This document shows, piece by piece, positions 38,906 to 47,836 of a DNA stretch of 64,000 nucleotides (positions are counted from its first letter, which is position 1; every line of letters starts with the position of its first letter). The notes beneath the pieces are model-generated. The model was not told the origin of the DNA, searched no databases, and saw only the letters and a program-made list of their open reading frames with translations. The position numbers and the translations under genes are program-made. This stretch comes from Deltaproteobacteria bacterium (GTDB lineage: Bacteria; Bdellovibrionota; Bdellovibrionia; Bdellovibrionales; Bdellovibrionaceae): contig JAFLCC010000001.1 in NCBI GenBank assembly GCA_017302835.1, forward strand, positions 1-64,000, written 5' to 3'.

Positions 38906-40550
38906 CTCGATATTTTCTCTCTCTGTGTCCCTTATTGCCCTCTCTGAGGAGCCCACTCCTAATTGCGTTAATGAGTCTTCAAATAAACTCTTACTTCAGG
39001 CTTATGAATTACAGAAAAATAATAATACTTCAAAGGCCCTTGAAATTTATAAAAAGGGAATCGATTTAGACAAAAGTTGCGAAGCCCTTTATTATGAAAT
39101 CGGTTGGTCCTACTGGAAACTAGGTGAATGGAAACTTGTCGTAGATTCTTGGAAATCCGCTTTAAAAATTAATCCTGAGCATAAAAATATTAAGCTGTAT
39201 ATGGATACGGCGGTTGAAAACCTCAAAATTATTAATTCTGGTCAAAAAACTAATGTCTTTCGAAAGGAGACCGCCCTCTTCAGTCAATCACTGCCAAAAG
39301 ACTCACCACTTCAATTAACCTTAATCCAACGCTGGCAATCTTATAACAAAACGCCAGAATTGATTTCTGATCATTATGATGAGGATATATTTTCTCCAAA
39401 ATCTATTCAATTTTCTAAAAATGGTGAAAGTGTTTTTGTACATTCATTAGAAGGACATAAAACAGTTGTTTTTAATCAAGATGGCAGTCAGAAAAAACAC
39501 GTTATTCACCATTCTTTTACCTCAAAAGACTCACCACTTTTTGAGAAACGTCCACCTTTTGATTATAAATTTAGCTATGAAAATCCTAACGTTTTTTCAG
39601 GAAAACCTGTTGAAAGTGTTCTTTCTCATAATGGAAAATATCTTTGGGTTACCTATTATCGAAGAAGTTATGATGAGCTGGGACAAGAACCCTCTGCCGT
39701 ATCTATTATTGATACGGATTCATATAAAACAGAAAAGGTTTTCGGCACAGGCCCCATTTCTAAGTATATTGAAAAATCACATGACGATAAGTGGATGGCA
39801 ATTTCAAATTGGGGAGACAATACCGTCAGTATTTATAAAATCGATAATCCAAATCTAAAAAATATCAAGCCTTACCAATTACTTATTGTTGAAAAGAGAC
39901 CTTCTGCAATAAATAGGAAAGTAAATAGGGACAAACTCTGTGGATTTTGCATTAGAGGTTTAGCTTTCTCAAAAGATAGTAAATACCTTTTCGTTTCACG
40001 AATGAAAGGGGGTGGGATTTCAATCTTTCATCTGGATAAAAATAATAAATTTCAGTATAAAGCAACGGTCTTTGGTATCCAACCTGGCACAAGAGACTTA
40101 CATCTATCCCTAGATGGGAAATTTTTATTTGCTGGCTGTAACTCATCTGGAACCATTGCCAAGATCCCTGTTGAAGATTTTCTTACCTTCGTAGATAGAA
40201 AGAAAACTCAAACAATTGAGTTAACAAGCCTGGAAATCTCTAACTTGAAAATTTTAAAACAATTTATCGGCTTGGGTGTACGCAGTTTTAAACTCCATCC
40301 AACATTAAATTATATATTTTCCACATCTAATAATGGAAGTGAAGTCATCATGCTTAAATCTGATGATTTAAAAGTTTTAGGAAGGATCCCCGTTGATTCT
40401 TATCCTGTTGGATTGGGCATAAGCCCGTCAGGAAAATATCTGTGGGTATCCTCCCAGGGGAAAAATTCTCAAGGTGGAAACTCTGTTTCTATATTTTTAA
40501 TTTCAGAATTCTTAAGTCAGCAAATTATTTTAGAAGACACCCCTCAATGA
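38883..40550 (+). CDS. secreted TPR plus beta-propeller (YVTN-like) protein
   Basis: A signal-peptide-like start is followed by two or three TPR units (about 33-115, AYELQKNNNTSKALEIYKKG). A long propeller with seven-blade-type repeats follows: SIQFSKNGESVFVHS, SVLSHNGKYLWVTYY, GLAFSKDSKYLFVSR, HLSLDGKFLFAG and GISPSGKYLWVSS. Two cysteines sit close together in LCGFCIRG. YVTN-type propellers usually mediate protein contact or surface binding. No enzymatic site is visible. It overlaps the hypothetical gene upstream. Confidence 0.75.
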   Translation: MLIVLIFNSIFSLSVSLIALSEEPTPNCVNESSNKLLLQAYELQKNNNTSKALEIYKKGIDLDKSCEALYYEIGWSYWKLGEWKLVVDSWKSALKINPEHKNIKLYMDTAVENLKIINSGQKTNVFRKETALFSQSLPKDSPLQLTLIQRWQSYNKTPELISDHYDEDIFSPKSIQFSKNGESVFVHSLEGHKTVVFNQDGSQKKHVIHHSFTSKDSPLFEKRPPFDYKFSYENPNVFSGKPVESVLSHNGKYLWVTYYRRSYDELGQEPSAVSIIDTDSYKTEKVFGTGPISKYIEKSHDDKWMAISNWGDNTVSIYKIDNPNLKNIKPYQLLIVEKRPSAINRKVNRDKLCGFCIRGLAFSKDSKYLFVSRMKGGGISIFHLDKNNKFQYKATVFGIQPGTRDLHLSLDGKFLFAGCNSSGTIAKIPVEDFLTFVDRKKTQTIELTSLEISNLKILKQFIGLGVRSFKLHPTLNYIFSTSNNGSEVIMLKSDDLKVLGRIPVDSYPVGLGISPSGKYLWVSSQGKNSQGGNSVSIFLISEFLSQQIILEDTPQ

Positions 40551-40596
40551 CATTGCCCCTATGCCGCATTCAAAATGCTTTGTATAAATTTAAGAT

Positions 40597-40665
40597 AAAT
40601 ATTTTGTCTTCATTTAAGATATTGTCAAAAAATACAACAGCTGGGTTTTAAATAGACAAATATTT
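40597..40665. repeat. imperfect inverted repeat before the lipoprotein protease
   Basis: The arms AAATATTTTGTCT and AGACAAATATTT are separated by 44 nt. They could be an operator pair or a long hairpin in the 195-nt gap 40551-40745. No clear promoter was recognised there. Confidence 0.3.
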
Positions 40666-40745
40666 CTGAAGTATTTTTCACTTTCTCAATTTGGATCATC
40701 TATTCTTCTAAGGTCATAAGCACAATAGTCCGATCTAGGTGAGAC

Positions 40746-42638
40746 ATGAAAATTCAGTTTCTGTTACCCTTTCGTATGGCCTTATTCACCACTTTTTTAA
40801 GCCTGGTATTGATTTCCTGTTCAAGTGGTAAAAATGATGATAACCCATCTAGCGGCGTCACTCCTGAATCAGAACCATGTGTAAACTATAGATCTTTTTC
40901 TGACTCTATCACTATTTCGGGAACGGCAAATTTTCAATATCGGCCAGTGGCCATCACTTCTTCCAAACAAGGCCTGATCAGGGCGCTCTCTGGTAGTCCA
41001 CAAAGTGATTCTATCTCTTATGCAGAAATCGCTGTTTTGAATTCCTCTGGAGATATTATCCAGTGCGGTATTACAAATGCGGATGGTACTTTCCAAATGC
41101 CTTTATCTAAAAATGTGGGCGACGTCAGAGTTAGGATTTTTTCAAGAGCTTTTAATGGACGACTTAAAGTGAGTGTCTTGAACAATCCCAACAATAATTC
41201 TCCCTACAGCATTGAAAAATCAGTTTCTGTCGGCTCCAGCGATGTCAGCACAGGAGAAATTTTGGCTTATGCAAGAACTAGCCAGAGCGAAAAAATCGAG
41301 GGCGGTGCCTTTAATATTCTAAAAGGCCTCCACAAGGGAAATGATTATATTCGAACTCAAATAAACAACGACTCTTGGGTTGCCGAAAAAGTAACAGTGT
41401 ATTGGAAAATGGGTTTTAACCCTTACTCTTATTTTGGCAACCCCGACAGCCCACTTTCATTTTATAAACCTGGAGAAAGAAAATTATTTATCCTTGGTGG
41501 TTCTAATGGAAATGTTGATACTGCAGATACTGATCACTTCGATAATTCTATAATTTTACATGAGTACGGTCACTTCCTTGAGGATGTTTATGGAAAAACA
41601 GATTCTCCTGGTGGATATCACAACGGTGACTCTATCATTGACCCAAGGCTTGCGTGGAGTGAAGGTTTCGCCAATTTCTTTCAGGGAGCAGCTCTTGGGA
41701 AAAATTTTTATTTAGACACCGCAGGGTTTTGCAATGACCCCGAAGAACCTAGTGGATCTTGTTCGCAAAATGTGTATTTGTCCTTGAGTGAAAATGCTGA
41801 AACAGCATCGCTAGACCGCATGCCAGCAGGTACAACTTCAGGAGAAGGTGTCTTTCGAGAGGTTTCCATAAGTCGAACATTATACAAAATGATTTCACCA
41901 GCGCAAAACACTCATCCTCTTGGGGCTGGCATTCCTTTTAAAGAGCTTTGGAAATCTTTCACAGATGAAACCATAGGTTACCATGCGGGTTCTCAATCTT
42001 TCAGATCAAGTATAATTATGAACAAAAACATAGATCAAATTATTTCGACATCCTATTCTAGCTTAAGTTCTTATTTGGATACCATTTTAACTAATGAGAA
42101 ACAAAGTAAAGTCTACAAAGATTATGCGAATTCATTTACAGAACAAACAGTTAATACCTGCCCCCAAGTAATTCTGAATCCGGTGGCTGATAAGACTTAT
42201 TGTTCTGGTACCTATTGCCCTATTTATAAAAAATCAGACCAATTTCGCTCAAATGATTTCTATAAGATAGATATTAGTCAGGCGGAAATTGATTCAAATG
42301 CGACTATTTCTTTGACTTATACGCAGACAAATTCTCAATACCCCGTGGACCTTGATTTATATTTATATAAACAAGACTATAGTTACTTCGAAGAATTCCA
42401 AGAAAAAGAATCGGGAGAACAATCAACAAATATAGTTAAAAGAAGCTCCCGAGCCTATTCGACGTTTGAGTCAGGAAATGAAGCTATTTCATTAAGCCAA
42501 TTGTCACCGGGAACTTACTTCCTTGTTGTGAAAGCGAACACCTATGGTAAAACCTCGGCGGGAGTTGGATTAGAAGCTCGGTATGTTCTGCAAAAAACTG
42601 TAAACTCAATCTCGAGGGATTTATGTCCAATTTATTAA
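40746..42638 (+). CDS. secreted lipoprotein with HEXXH metalloprotease motif (gluzincin-like)
   Basis: AGGTGAG precedes the ATG. A lipobox LISC (Cys25) marks a lipoprotein. Residues 50-180 form a beta-rich, carboxypeptidase-regulatory-like region. The zinc site is HEYGH (272-276), and a probable third ligand is Glu306 in WSEGFANFF, as in gluzincins. The C-terminal about 150 residues (from about 470) look like a pre-peptidase C-terminal domain (VDLDLYLYKQD, LSPGTYFLVVKAN). It is likely a surface protease. It overlaps the next gene by 16 nt. Confidence 0.8.
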   Translation: MKIQFLLPFRMALFTTFLSLVLISCSSGKNDDNPSSGVTPESEPCVNYRSFSDSITISGTANFQYRPVAITSSKQGLIRALSGSPQSDSISYAEIAVLNSSGDIIQCGITNADGTFQMPLSKNVGDVRVRIFSRAFNGRLKVSVLNNPNNNSPYSIEKSVSVGSSDVSTGEILAYARTSQSEKIEGGAFNILKGLHKGNDYIRTQINNDSWVAEKVTVYWKMGFNPYSYFGNPDSPLSFYKPGERKLFILGGSNGNVDTADTDHFDNSIILHEYGHFLEDVYGKTDSPGGYHNGDSIIDPRLAWSEGFANFFQGAALGKNFYLDTAGFCNDPEEPSGSCSQNVYLSLSENAETASLDRMPAGTTSGEGVFREVSISRTLYKMISPAQNTHPLGAGIPFKELWKSFTDETIGYHAGSQSFRSSIIMNKNIDQIISTSYSSLSSYLDTILTNEKQSKVYKDYANSFTEQTVNTCPQVILNPVADKTYCSGTYCPIYKKSDQFRSNDFYKIDISQAEIDSNATISLTYTQTNSQYPVDLDLYLYKQDYSYFEEFQEKESGEQSTNIVKRSSRAYSTFESGNEAISLSQLSPGTYFLVVKANTYGKTSAGVGLEARYVLQKTVNSISRDLCPIY

Positions 42639-43219
42639 CTTCAAAAAAGATTCTTATTTTCTTCTCTTTTTTTTCTTTTGGATTTTTTACTACTTATTTC
42701 TTTCAAAGTTATTTTGCCAAAAATCCAAACTTTGCAGACCATAAAATTTCTGAAATTGAATTTAAATCAAAATTAGGAAAGTCCTTATCTTTTGTAAATG
42801 TTCAAATGGAAATCATAAATTTAGCCAGAAATAATTCGGATATTACAGAGATAAAAGCCTATATCACCTTGCTTAAATCTTCGAACAACCTCGCTTCTTA
42901 CTGGTGGACTCTGCCTGAGGGAGTGACCCTCGTTGAGGGCGACATCGAGGGCCTACTTCAAAATGTCGAACCAGAAACGCCTCAAGAATTAAGTCTTAAG
43001 GTTTCTGGATTTTCAAAAAGTGAGAAAAAATTAATTTCTCTTTCCGCAAGCACTTTAATTGGAGACAATAGTTTCAGCAATGTGGGATTGATTTCATCAA
43101 AACCAGAAGATTCCTATGAATTCATTGCCAATAAGAATTTCCAAGGCAACCTCCTCCAACAAATGGATCTATCAAGTAAAAGTTTAAAACACTTCGACGA
43201 AAATAAAATTTATCGCTAA
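42623..43219 (+). CDS. hypothetical membrane-anchored or secreted protein
   Basis: GAGGGA lies 3 nt before the ATG, inside the end of the protease gene. One N-terminal hydrophobic helix (IFFSFFSFGFFTTYFF) precedes a beta-rich domain with LPEGVTLVEGDIEG and a late KVSGFSKSEKKLISLSA that resembles an Ig-like or protease-associated fold. The family is not recognised. Coupling to the gluzincin suggests a chaperone, inhibitor or accessory role; this is inferred from position alone. Confidence 0.6.
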   Translation: MSNLLTSKKILIFFSFFSFGFFTTYFFQSYFAKNPNFADHKISEIEFKSKLGKSLSFVNVQMEIINLARNNSDITEIKAYITLLKSSNNLASYWWTLPEGVTLVEGDIEGLLQNVEPETPQELSLKVSGFSKSEKKLISLSASTLIGDNSFSNVGLISSKPEDSYEFIANKNFQGNLLQQMDLSSKSLKHFDENKIYR

Positions 43220-43236
43220 GAGCAAGTTTGAACAAC

Positions 43237-43354
43237 GGTTGCGGATAAGACTCAAATCGAGGCCGCAGGAGGGCCACGACTAAGTCTTGGCAAAACGAAG
43301 TCGCTAGGAGTTTCCGCCGACGAGAACGAAGAGTTGAGTCATTTGCGTAACTCC
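43237..43354 (-). repeat. dispersed 3'-end element, copy B (full, 118 bp)
   Basis: The sequence is close to copy A (core CTCAAATCGAGGCCGCAGG, and CCGACGAGAACGAAGAGTT shared). On the minus strand it starts at the stop codon of the metzincin gene. The inner pairing GACTCAA/TTGAGTC is perfect, where copy A has a G-U pair. Confidence 0.75.
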
Positions 43355-44835
43355 TAGTAATAACAAGATGAAGGTTCTGGGAAAACATCCATAGTTATCA
43401 TTGGCAAGTAGGTTCCCGGAAAGTGGTTTCCCGCTTTAAAGGATCCGTTGAGAATATATTTACCATAAGCTTTTTCTGAAACCCTGCCCACCAAAGTAGA
43501 AATCTGAAACCTTAATGGCAGCATCTGATCAATGGCTAAGGATCTGACACCGTAATTAAAGTTTTCAAGATACTCTGGTTTAAAAAAACGAAAGTCTTCT
43601 TGCACAAAGCCAGCATATCCTATTAACAATTCAAGTCCTGGAAAAATACTGAATAACTCTCTACTTCTAAATAAATATAAAGGACTAGTTGAAACCAATG
43701 GATCATTTAATGTTATTTTAGAAGGTAAAGATTTAATTGTAGCATAGGAATCTGAACCTTCATCAATACCAAATAATCGAAACTGTATATCTAAAACTTC
43801 TCCTGGCATCACACATAAATAGGGAGTAAACCAATTTGAAGGAATTTTGAATTGAGCATCAGGCAGAGCTAACTTTTTTGACCATTTCCATAATAAAGAC
43901 CGATAGAGCGAAGTTTGCTGAAGGTCCCAGCGGTTCCAAAGTTCAACGGGTGCTGAAAGTCGTAACTCTAACTGTTCCAATTTTCGTTGAGAGTTATCCA
44001 TTCCCATAACTGAAAGCTCTGGATTTAACGTTACTGAAGACGGCATCTTTATATGTGCAAAACCAAGAACATGACCAAGCTCATGAAAAAACAAGGACCG
44101 TCCATCCACTTTTATTTTATGACCTTGAGAAGCTTCAAGATACTTCCCAGAACGACCCTGAAAATCGATTTCTAACTGAGGATGAAATGAGATCACCGGC
44201 AGGGTTGTCTCAGTCTGTCGGTAATAAAGTCCTAGAACAAGCTGAGGAAGATCAGTTGAATTTGATGGCAGAACCTCTTGAAACTGCGAAAATGGAAATT
44301 GACCGTCATCTGCTTGAAACGCTAAGACATCACAATCTTTAAAAGAATTTGGATTCATGGACTTTGAATCCACCTTCAGAATATTCACTTTAAGTGGTTT
44401 TCTTCCGTCAATAAGGTCAAATCCACTTACTTTTTTAAGAAAAACTGTCATCGCTTGATCAAAACCAAACCCTTCAATTTTGAGTTTTTTGTCAACACAA
44501 AGATTTAGCTCTCGATACAAAAAAACAATATCATTTATAAAAATATGCTTAGAAGAAGAATCACTTGAAATTTTTATTGAAAGCGGCGCTGGTCGCCGCA
44601 CTGGCAACCGGTACAACCACGGAACATTTTCCTCTCTCAGATCAACTTTTTTTCTAAGTACATCGTCGGTTCCCCACGAACTCCCTTCTTTTTCCACAAA
44701 GGTATGTTCCATTTCAAGAATATTAGGTTTTGCTTCTGTTGTATTCAAGAATAACAAAAAATTAAACACCAATATCAAGACTCCGTAGCTAAAGGTGTTA
44801 CTACTGATTAAAACCCATCTTAATAAATTTTTCAT
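43354..44835 (-). CDS. secreted metzincin metalloprotease (matrixin-like)
   Basis: The start at 44835 (MKNLLRWVL, 493 residues) is chosen over 44859 because GCGGAG lies 9 nt before it. A signal sequence ending near NTTEA is present. The zinc motif HELGHVLGFAH (about 251-261) fits the metzincin pattern HExxHxxGxxH, with the Met-turn SVMGMD about 25 residues later. The C-terminal half has no known motif. It is a different fold class from the HEYGH lipoprotein 600 nt away. The upstream transcription regulator overlaps by 4 nt. Confidence 0.82.
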   Translation of the reverse strand: MKNLLRWVLISSNTFSYGVLILVFNFLLFLNTTEAKPNILEMEHTFVEKEGSSWGTDDVLRKKVDLREENVPWLYRLPVRRPAPLSIKISSDSSSKHIFINDIVFLYRELNLCVDKKLKIEGFGFDQAMTVFLKKVSGFDLIDGRKPLKVNILKVDSKSMNPNSFKDCDVLAFQADDGQFPFSQFQEVLPSNSTDLPQLVLGLYYRQTETTLPVISFHPQLEIDFQGRSGKYLEASQGHKIKVDGRSLFFHELGHVLGFAHIKMPSSVTLNPELSVMGMDNSQRKLEQLELRLSAPVELWNRWDLQQTSLYRSLLWKWSKKLALPDAQFKIPSNWFTPYLCVMPGEVLDIQFRLFGIDEGSDSYATIKSLPSKITLNDPLVSTSPLYLFRSRELFSIFPGLELLIGYAGFVQEDFRFFKPEYLENFNYGVRSLAIDQMLPLRFQISTLVGRVSEKAYGKYILNGSFKAGNHFPGTYLPMITMDVFPEPSSCYY

Positions 44836-45737
44836 GTTATAAGCTCCGCCAATTGCCAATGAATATGAATTAATGTTTCCGGCTCGCCTGAAGATTTAAC
44901 TTCTTGACGAATTTTTTCCCTGAGTTCAGAAATCCATTGAACTATTTTATCTTTACTTTCGTGAGTCAACGCATGCTGCTCCAGTTTATGATATCCAGGA
45001 TAATTCAAGAAGTTGGCTGCTTGATCGAACCAATACTGATGAATTTCATTAATTTTTTCAGGAGTGATTGAAGGAATGACATTAAACTGAACGGGGTTTG
45101 AGAAGAACTTGCCCTCTTTCTGGTAAATTAACTGTAGCTGAACTAACAAATCCAAAGATTTTTCAACTGAAGAAAGTGGTATCTTCAAACTATGGCTTAG
45201 GAAAACAGCTTGCTCTTGAGGATTGGATAACTTCAAAACCTGCGGCAGGCGTAAGGACATCAAAATAGTAGGAGTCCATGGATCGTTAAAAAAAAGTTCA
45301 TATCTTCCTATATGTAAATCTTCAAGGCCTTGGGCCTTTAATTTATTTTTTAGTCCTAATGTTTCTAAGAATGCTGGTAGCCTGCCACTAAAAACATCGA
45401 TGGCTTTTAAAAACATTTCAAATGGAATATCCCGTCGTCCCATTTCCCAATGGTGATATGTGGAAAGGGTTGCTATTTCTAAGGCTTCTTTCGCAGCTAA
45501 CAAAGTTCGGGATCCTCGAAGGGCTTTCAGAAAGGGAACAATGAAATCTTTACGAATACCTAATTGAGTTTTCATCTTGGATTTTTTTCGCAATGTCGGA
45601 ACAATTCTGGGTGCAAAAATGGCTTGTTCCATTTCTTGAAGCTTCATTCCTTCTTTCTGTAAAAATAGAAGAACCTCTGGCAGACGTGCCTTTCTTTTTG
45701 GATAAATTATTTTAGCAAGAATCGCATAACGTGACAT
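44832..45737 (-). CDS. TIGR02147/DUF4423-like regulatory protein
   Basis: The N-terminal half contains a helix-turn-helix-like stretch (LLAAKEALEIATLSTYHHWEMGRR). The C-terminal half (about 150-300) follows the DUF4423 pattern: LKLSNPQEQAVFLSHSLKIPLSSVEKSLDLLVQLQLIYQKEGKF. These proteins are numerous in Bdellovibrio-like bacteria and are thought to regulate adjacent genes. The start is uncertain: the ATG at 45737 overlaps the upstream ORF, and internal Mets (KTQLG, KLQEME) are possible. The stop overlaps the metzincin start, suggesting joint control. Confidence 0.6.
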   Translation of the reverse strand: MSRYAILAKIIYPKRKARLPEVLLFLQKEGMKLQEMEQAIFAPRIVPTLRKKSKMKTQLGIRKDFIVPFLKALRGSRTLLAAKEALEIATLSTYHHWEMGRRDIPFEMFLKAIDVFSGRLPAFLETLGLKNKLKAQGLEDLHIGRYELFFNDPWTPTILMSLRLPQVLKLSNPQEQAVFLSHSLKIPLSSVEKSLDLLVQLQLIYQKEGKFFSNPVQFNVIPSITPEKINEIHQYWFDQAANFLNYPGYHKLEQHALTHESKDKIVQWISELREKIRQEVKSSGEPETLIHIHWQLAELIT

Positions 45738-45847
45738 TAAAACACTTTCTTGATGTCTGTATAATTCTACTTCGATTTTCTACATTTATTTTCTACAGAA
45801 AGAAAGGAGTAAATACACAGTTTTCAAAACTCATTATAGACTGGGTT

Positions 45848-47056
45848 ATGATTGTACTTTTTATGGCCGAATCTATTACGATGGCCCATATCCTTAGACC
45901 CTTGATGCTAGCAGAAATGCTAAATAAAACCGATAATAAAATATTTTTCGCCTGTTCAAAAAAATACCAACCTTGGGTTGAAGAAAAGAAGCTATCTTTC
46001 TGTGAAATTCATTCCCTAGAAACACATACTTTTCAACAACGCTTGAGCGTTGGTAAAACCTTTTTGGTTCATGATGAAATTTCTGAGCAGGTAACAGAGG
46101 ACCTTCAACTTCTTCAGACCTTGCGCCCAGATGTTGTTATTGGTGATTTCAGACTCTCTCTCGGCATCAGTGCTCGAATTGCTAATATTCCCTATCTAAG
46201 TATCATTAATTCTTATTGGCCTCGGTTTGATCCAAAGAAGTTGCCTGTCCCTGATATCCCTTTTTTTCGCTTCTTAGGAAGGAAAATCTCCTTCTTTCTG
46301 TTTTATTGGGTCCGCCGTTGGATTGTTCCATTAGTACTTAAAAATCAAGTCCAAGACTTTAACAAAGTTCGTCGTGAATTTGGGCTGCCTCCACTTAGCA
46401 ATGTTATCGACTCTTATTACGATGCCGATTATTTACTTTTTGCAGATGCCGAAGAGTTGATTCCTCCTCCAAAAAATTTTCATACTCCATGGAGTTACCT
46501 AGGGCCACTAGCTGGCAGTTTACCTTGTGAGTTACCTGAGTGGTGGTCTGATCTTTCTTCTGAATTGCCCCTTGTGTATATTAATTTGGGTTCCTCAGGA
46601 CGTCAGGAACTTGTACCTGAAATAGTTGAAGAGTTAAAAAAACTTCCTATTCAGATCATTGTTGGCAGTCCACAATTGATTCCACATACTCCAGGGAAAG
46701 TATTTTCAGCGGCTTTCCTTCCTGGTGAAAAAGTTTGTGCTCGAGCAGATTTAATTATTTGCAATGGAGGGGCTCCCTCTGTTTATCAAGCCCTCCTTGC
46801 CGGTAAGCCGGTCATTGGAATCACAAATAACTTAGATCAAAGAATTGGAATGCCTTATTTTTCTAGAGTGCCTTTTGTTAAACAATTTCGTGGCTGGGAT
46901 TTTAATGCCCATAAATTGATGGATCTCGTTAAAGAAACTCTGAATAATAAATCTCTCAATCTCCAAGCTCAAGAATTTTCAATCATTTTGCAAAAATATG
47001 ATATTCAAAAACGGCTTTTAGATGCCATCGCCAAAGTAAGAACTCGCTCAAATTAA
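45848..47056 (+). CDS. GT1-family glycosyltransferase (MGT-like)
   Basis: The ATG at 45848 is chosen (MIVLFMAESITMAHILRPL, 402 residues); the N-terminus aligns with the Rossmann start of GT-B enzymes, whereas the upstream in-frame 45731 start would add a non-homologous tail. AAGGAG lies about 40 nt upstream, not at a useful distance. The donor-binding half has VYINLGSSGRQE, VKAADL-type AAFLPGEKVCARADLIICNGG and APSVYQALLAGKPVIGI. It resembles UDP-glycosyltransferases acting on lipids or macrolides. The acceptor is unknown. Confidence 0.83.
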   Translation: MIVLFMAESITMAHILRPLMLAEMLNKTDNKIFFACSKKYQPWVEEKKLSFCEIHSLETHTFQQRLSVGKTFLVHDEISEQVTEDLQLLQTLRPDVVIGDFRLSLGISARIANIPYLSIINSYWPRFDPKKLPVPDIPFFRFLGRKISFFLFYWVRRWIVPLVLKNQVQDFNKVRREFGLPPLSNVIDSYYDADYLLFADAEELIPPPKNFHTPWSYLGPLAGSLPCELPEWWSDLSSELPLVYINLGSSGRQELVPEIVEELKKLPIQIIVGSPQLIPHTPGKVFSAAFLPGEKVCARADLIICNGGAPSVYQALLAGKPVIGITNNLDQRIGMPYFSRVPFVKQFRGWDFNAHKLMDLVKETLNNKSLNLQAQEFSIILQKYDIQKRLLDAIAKVRTRSN

Positions 47057-47134
47057 ATGGTCCTTCTTATTACATTGTTTTCATTAGACAGCTTCTCTTT
47101 CTTATATTAATTTCAGGTAAGGAGATTTGTACTC

Positions 47135-47407
47135 ATGCAAAAAGGATTTAATTCAGATGTCACAGTCAAAGGGAAGAATTACCACGTTCAAACAGAAGAC
47201 TGGGGTTTGCAAAATCCTTATATCGTTACACGAGTGTTTAATGGGGGGGCTGTTGTTTCAACGATCAAAAAAGCCTACTCTGAAGTCTTAAATCAATTTT
47301 CCATTCGTTCGGAAGTCGCCATCAATTCTGCTCTAAGAAAACAACACGCCGACACCATCGATCATCTCGTCAGCGGCAAGATTGGAATAGAACAAAACCC
47401 ATTCTAG
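47135..47407 (+). CDS. small conserved protein
   Basis: This is a 90-residue protein. AAGGAG lies 10 nt before the ATG. The sequence MQKGFNSDVTVKGKNYHVQTEDWG is characteristic of a family seen in many deltaproteobacteria-like genomes, but its role is unknown and no motif of catalysis is visible. It stands alone after the glycosyltransferase and converges with the next gene. Confidence 0.7.
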   Translation: MQKGFNSDVTVKGKNYHVQTEDWGLQNPYIVTRVFNGGAVVSTIKKAYSEVLNQFSIRSEVAINSALRKQHADTIDHLVSGKIGIEQNPF

Positions 47408-47414
47408 TGTTAGG

Positions 47415-47828
47415 CTATTTTTCTTTGGAGGAAGTGCTGCCGCCATCCGTACCGCCAGATTTCGAAGATGGCGCTCCCTTTCCTTTGTCTTTTTCAATAC
47501 GAGGATTAGAGTTGTCACTCAATTTTGTATCAGCCAAAACGCAATTAGGGCAAATCCCTTTAACCTTCTCATTTAAACCAGCTTCAGTTCCAGCTTCATC
47601 TAATCTCATGGCTCTTCTATAATCCTTATCTATATCTTTTAGGATATCAACTTGATCTTTTAGATCAAACTTTTTTACACCACTCATATTAATAGGTTCA
47701 GCTGTTGGTGTTGGAGTTGTCTCAGGTTGTGGAGGCCCACCCGCAGATCCCTGAGAACCTGCAGCAGGTTCTTCAGCGTGGGTGAGGGTATAAAAACAAA
47801 ATGTTATCACTAAAAGTATTTTAATCAT
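47415..47828 (-). CDS. small secreted protein with low-complexity tail
   Basis: A signal peptide (MIKILLVITFCFYTLTHA) is followed by a Pro/Thr/Gly-rich stretch and a short helical middle (VDILKDIDKDYRRAMRLDEAG). A CPNC motif (GICPNCVLADTKL) and a Gly/Ser/Lys-rich end follow. The CPNC pair could form a disulfide or metal site. It is the last gene of the strand that carries the RHS protein and the Tad locus, 8 nt after the RHS stop. Confidence 0.65.
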   Translation of the reverse strand: MIKILLVITFCFYTLTHAEEPAAGSQGSAGGPPQPETTPTPTAEPINMSGVKKFDLKDQVDILKDIDKDYRRAMRLDEAGTEAGLNEKVKGICPNCVLADTKLSDNSNPRIEKDKGKGAPSSKSGGTDGGSTSSKEK

Positions 47829-47836
47829 CCCTACTC

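Noticed and set aside
39466-39858. 130-codon second-frame ORF inside the TPR/propeller gene
   Set aside because: It is a shadow of the propeller gene, which has clear repeats in the first frame.
44055-44342. 95-codon plus-strand ORF
   Set aside because: It lies wholly antisense to the metzincin gene, including its zinc motif, and has no ribosome site or protein-like features.
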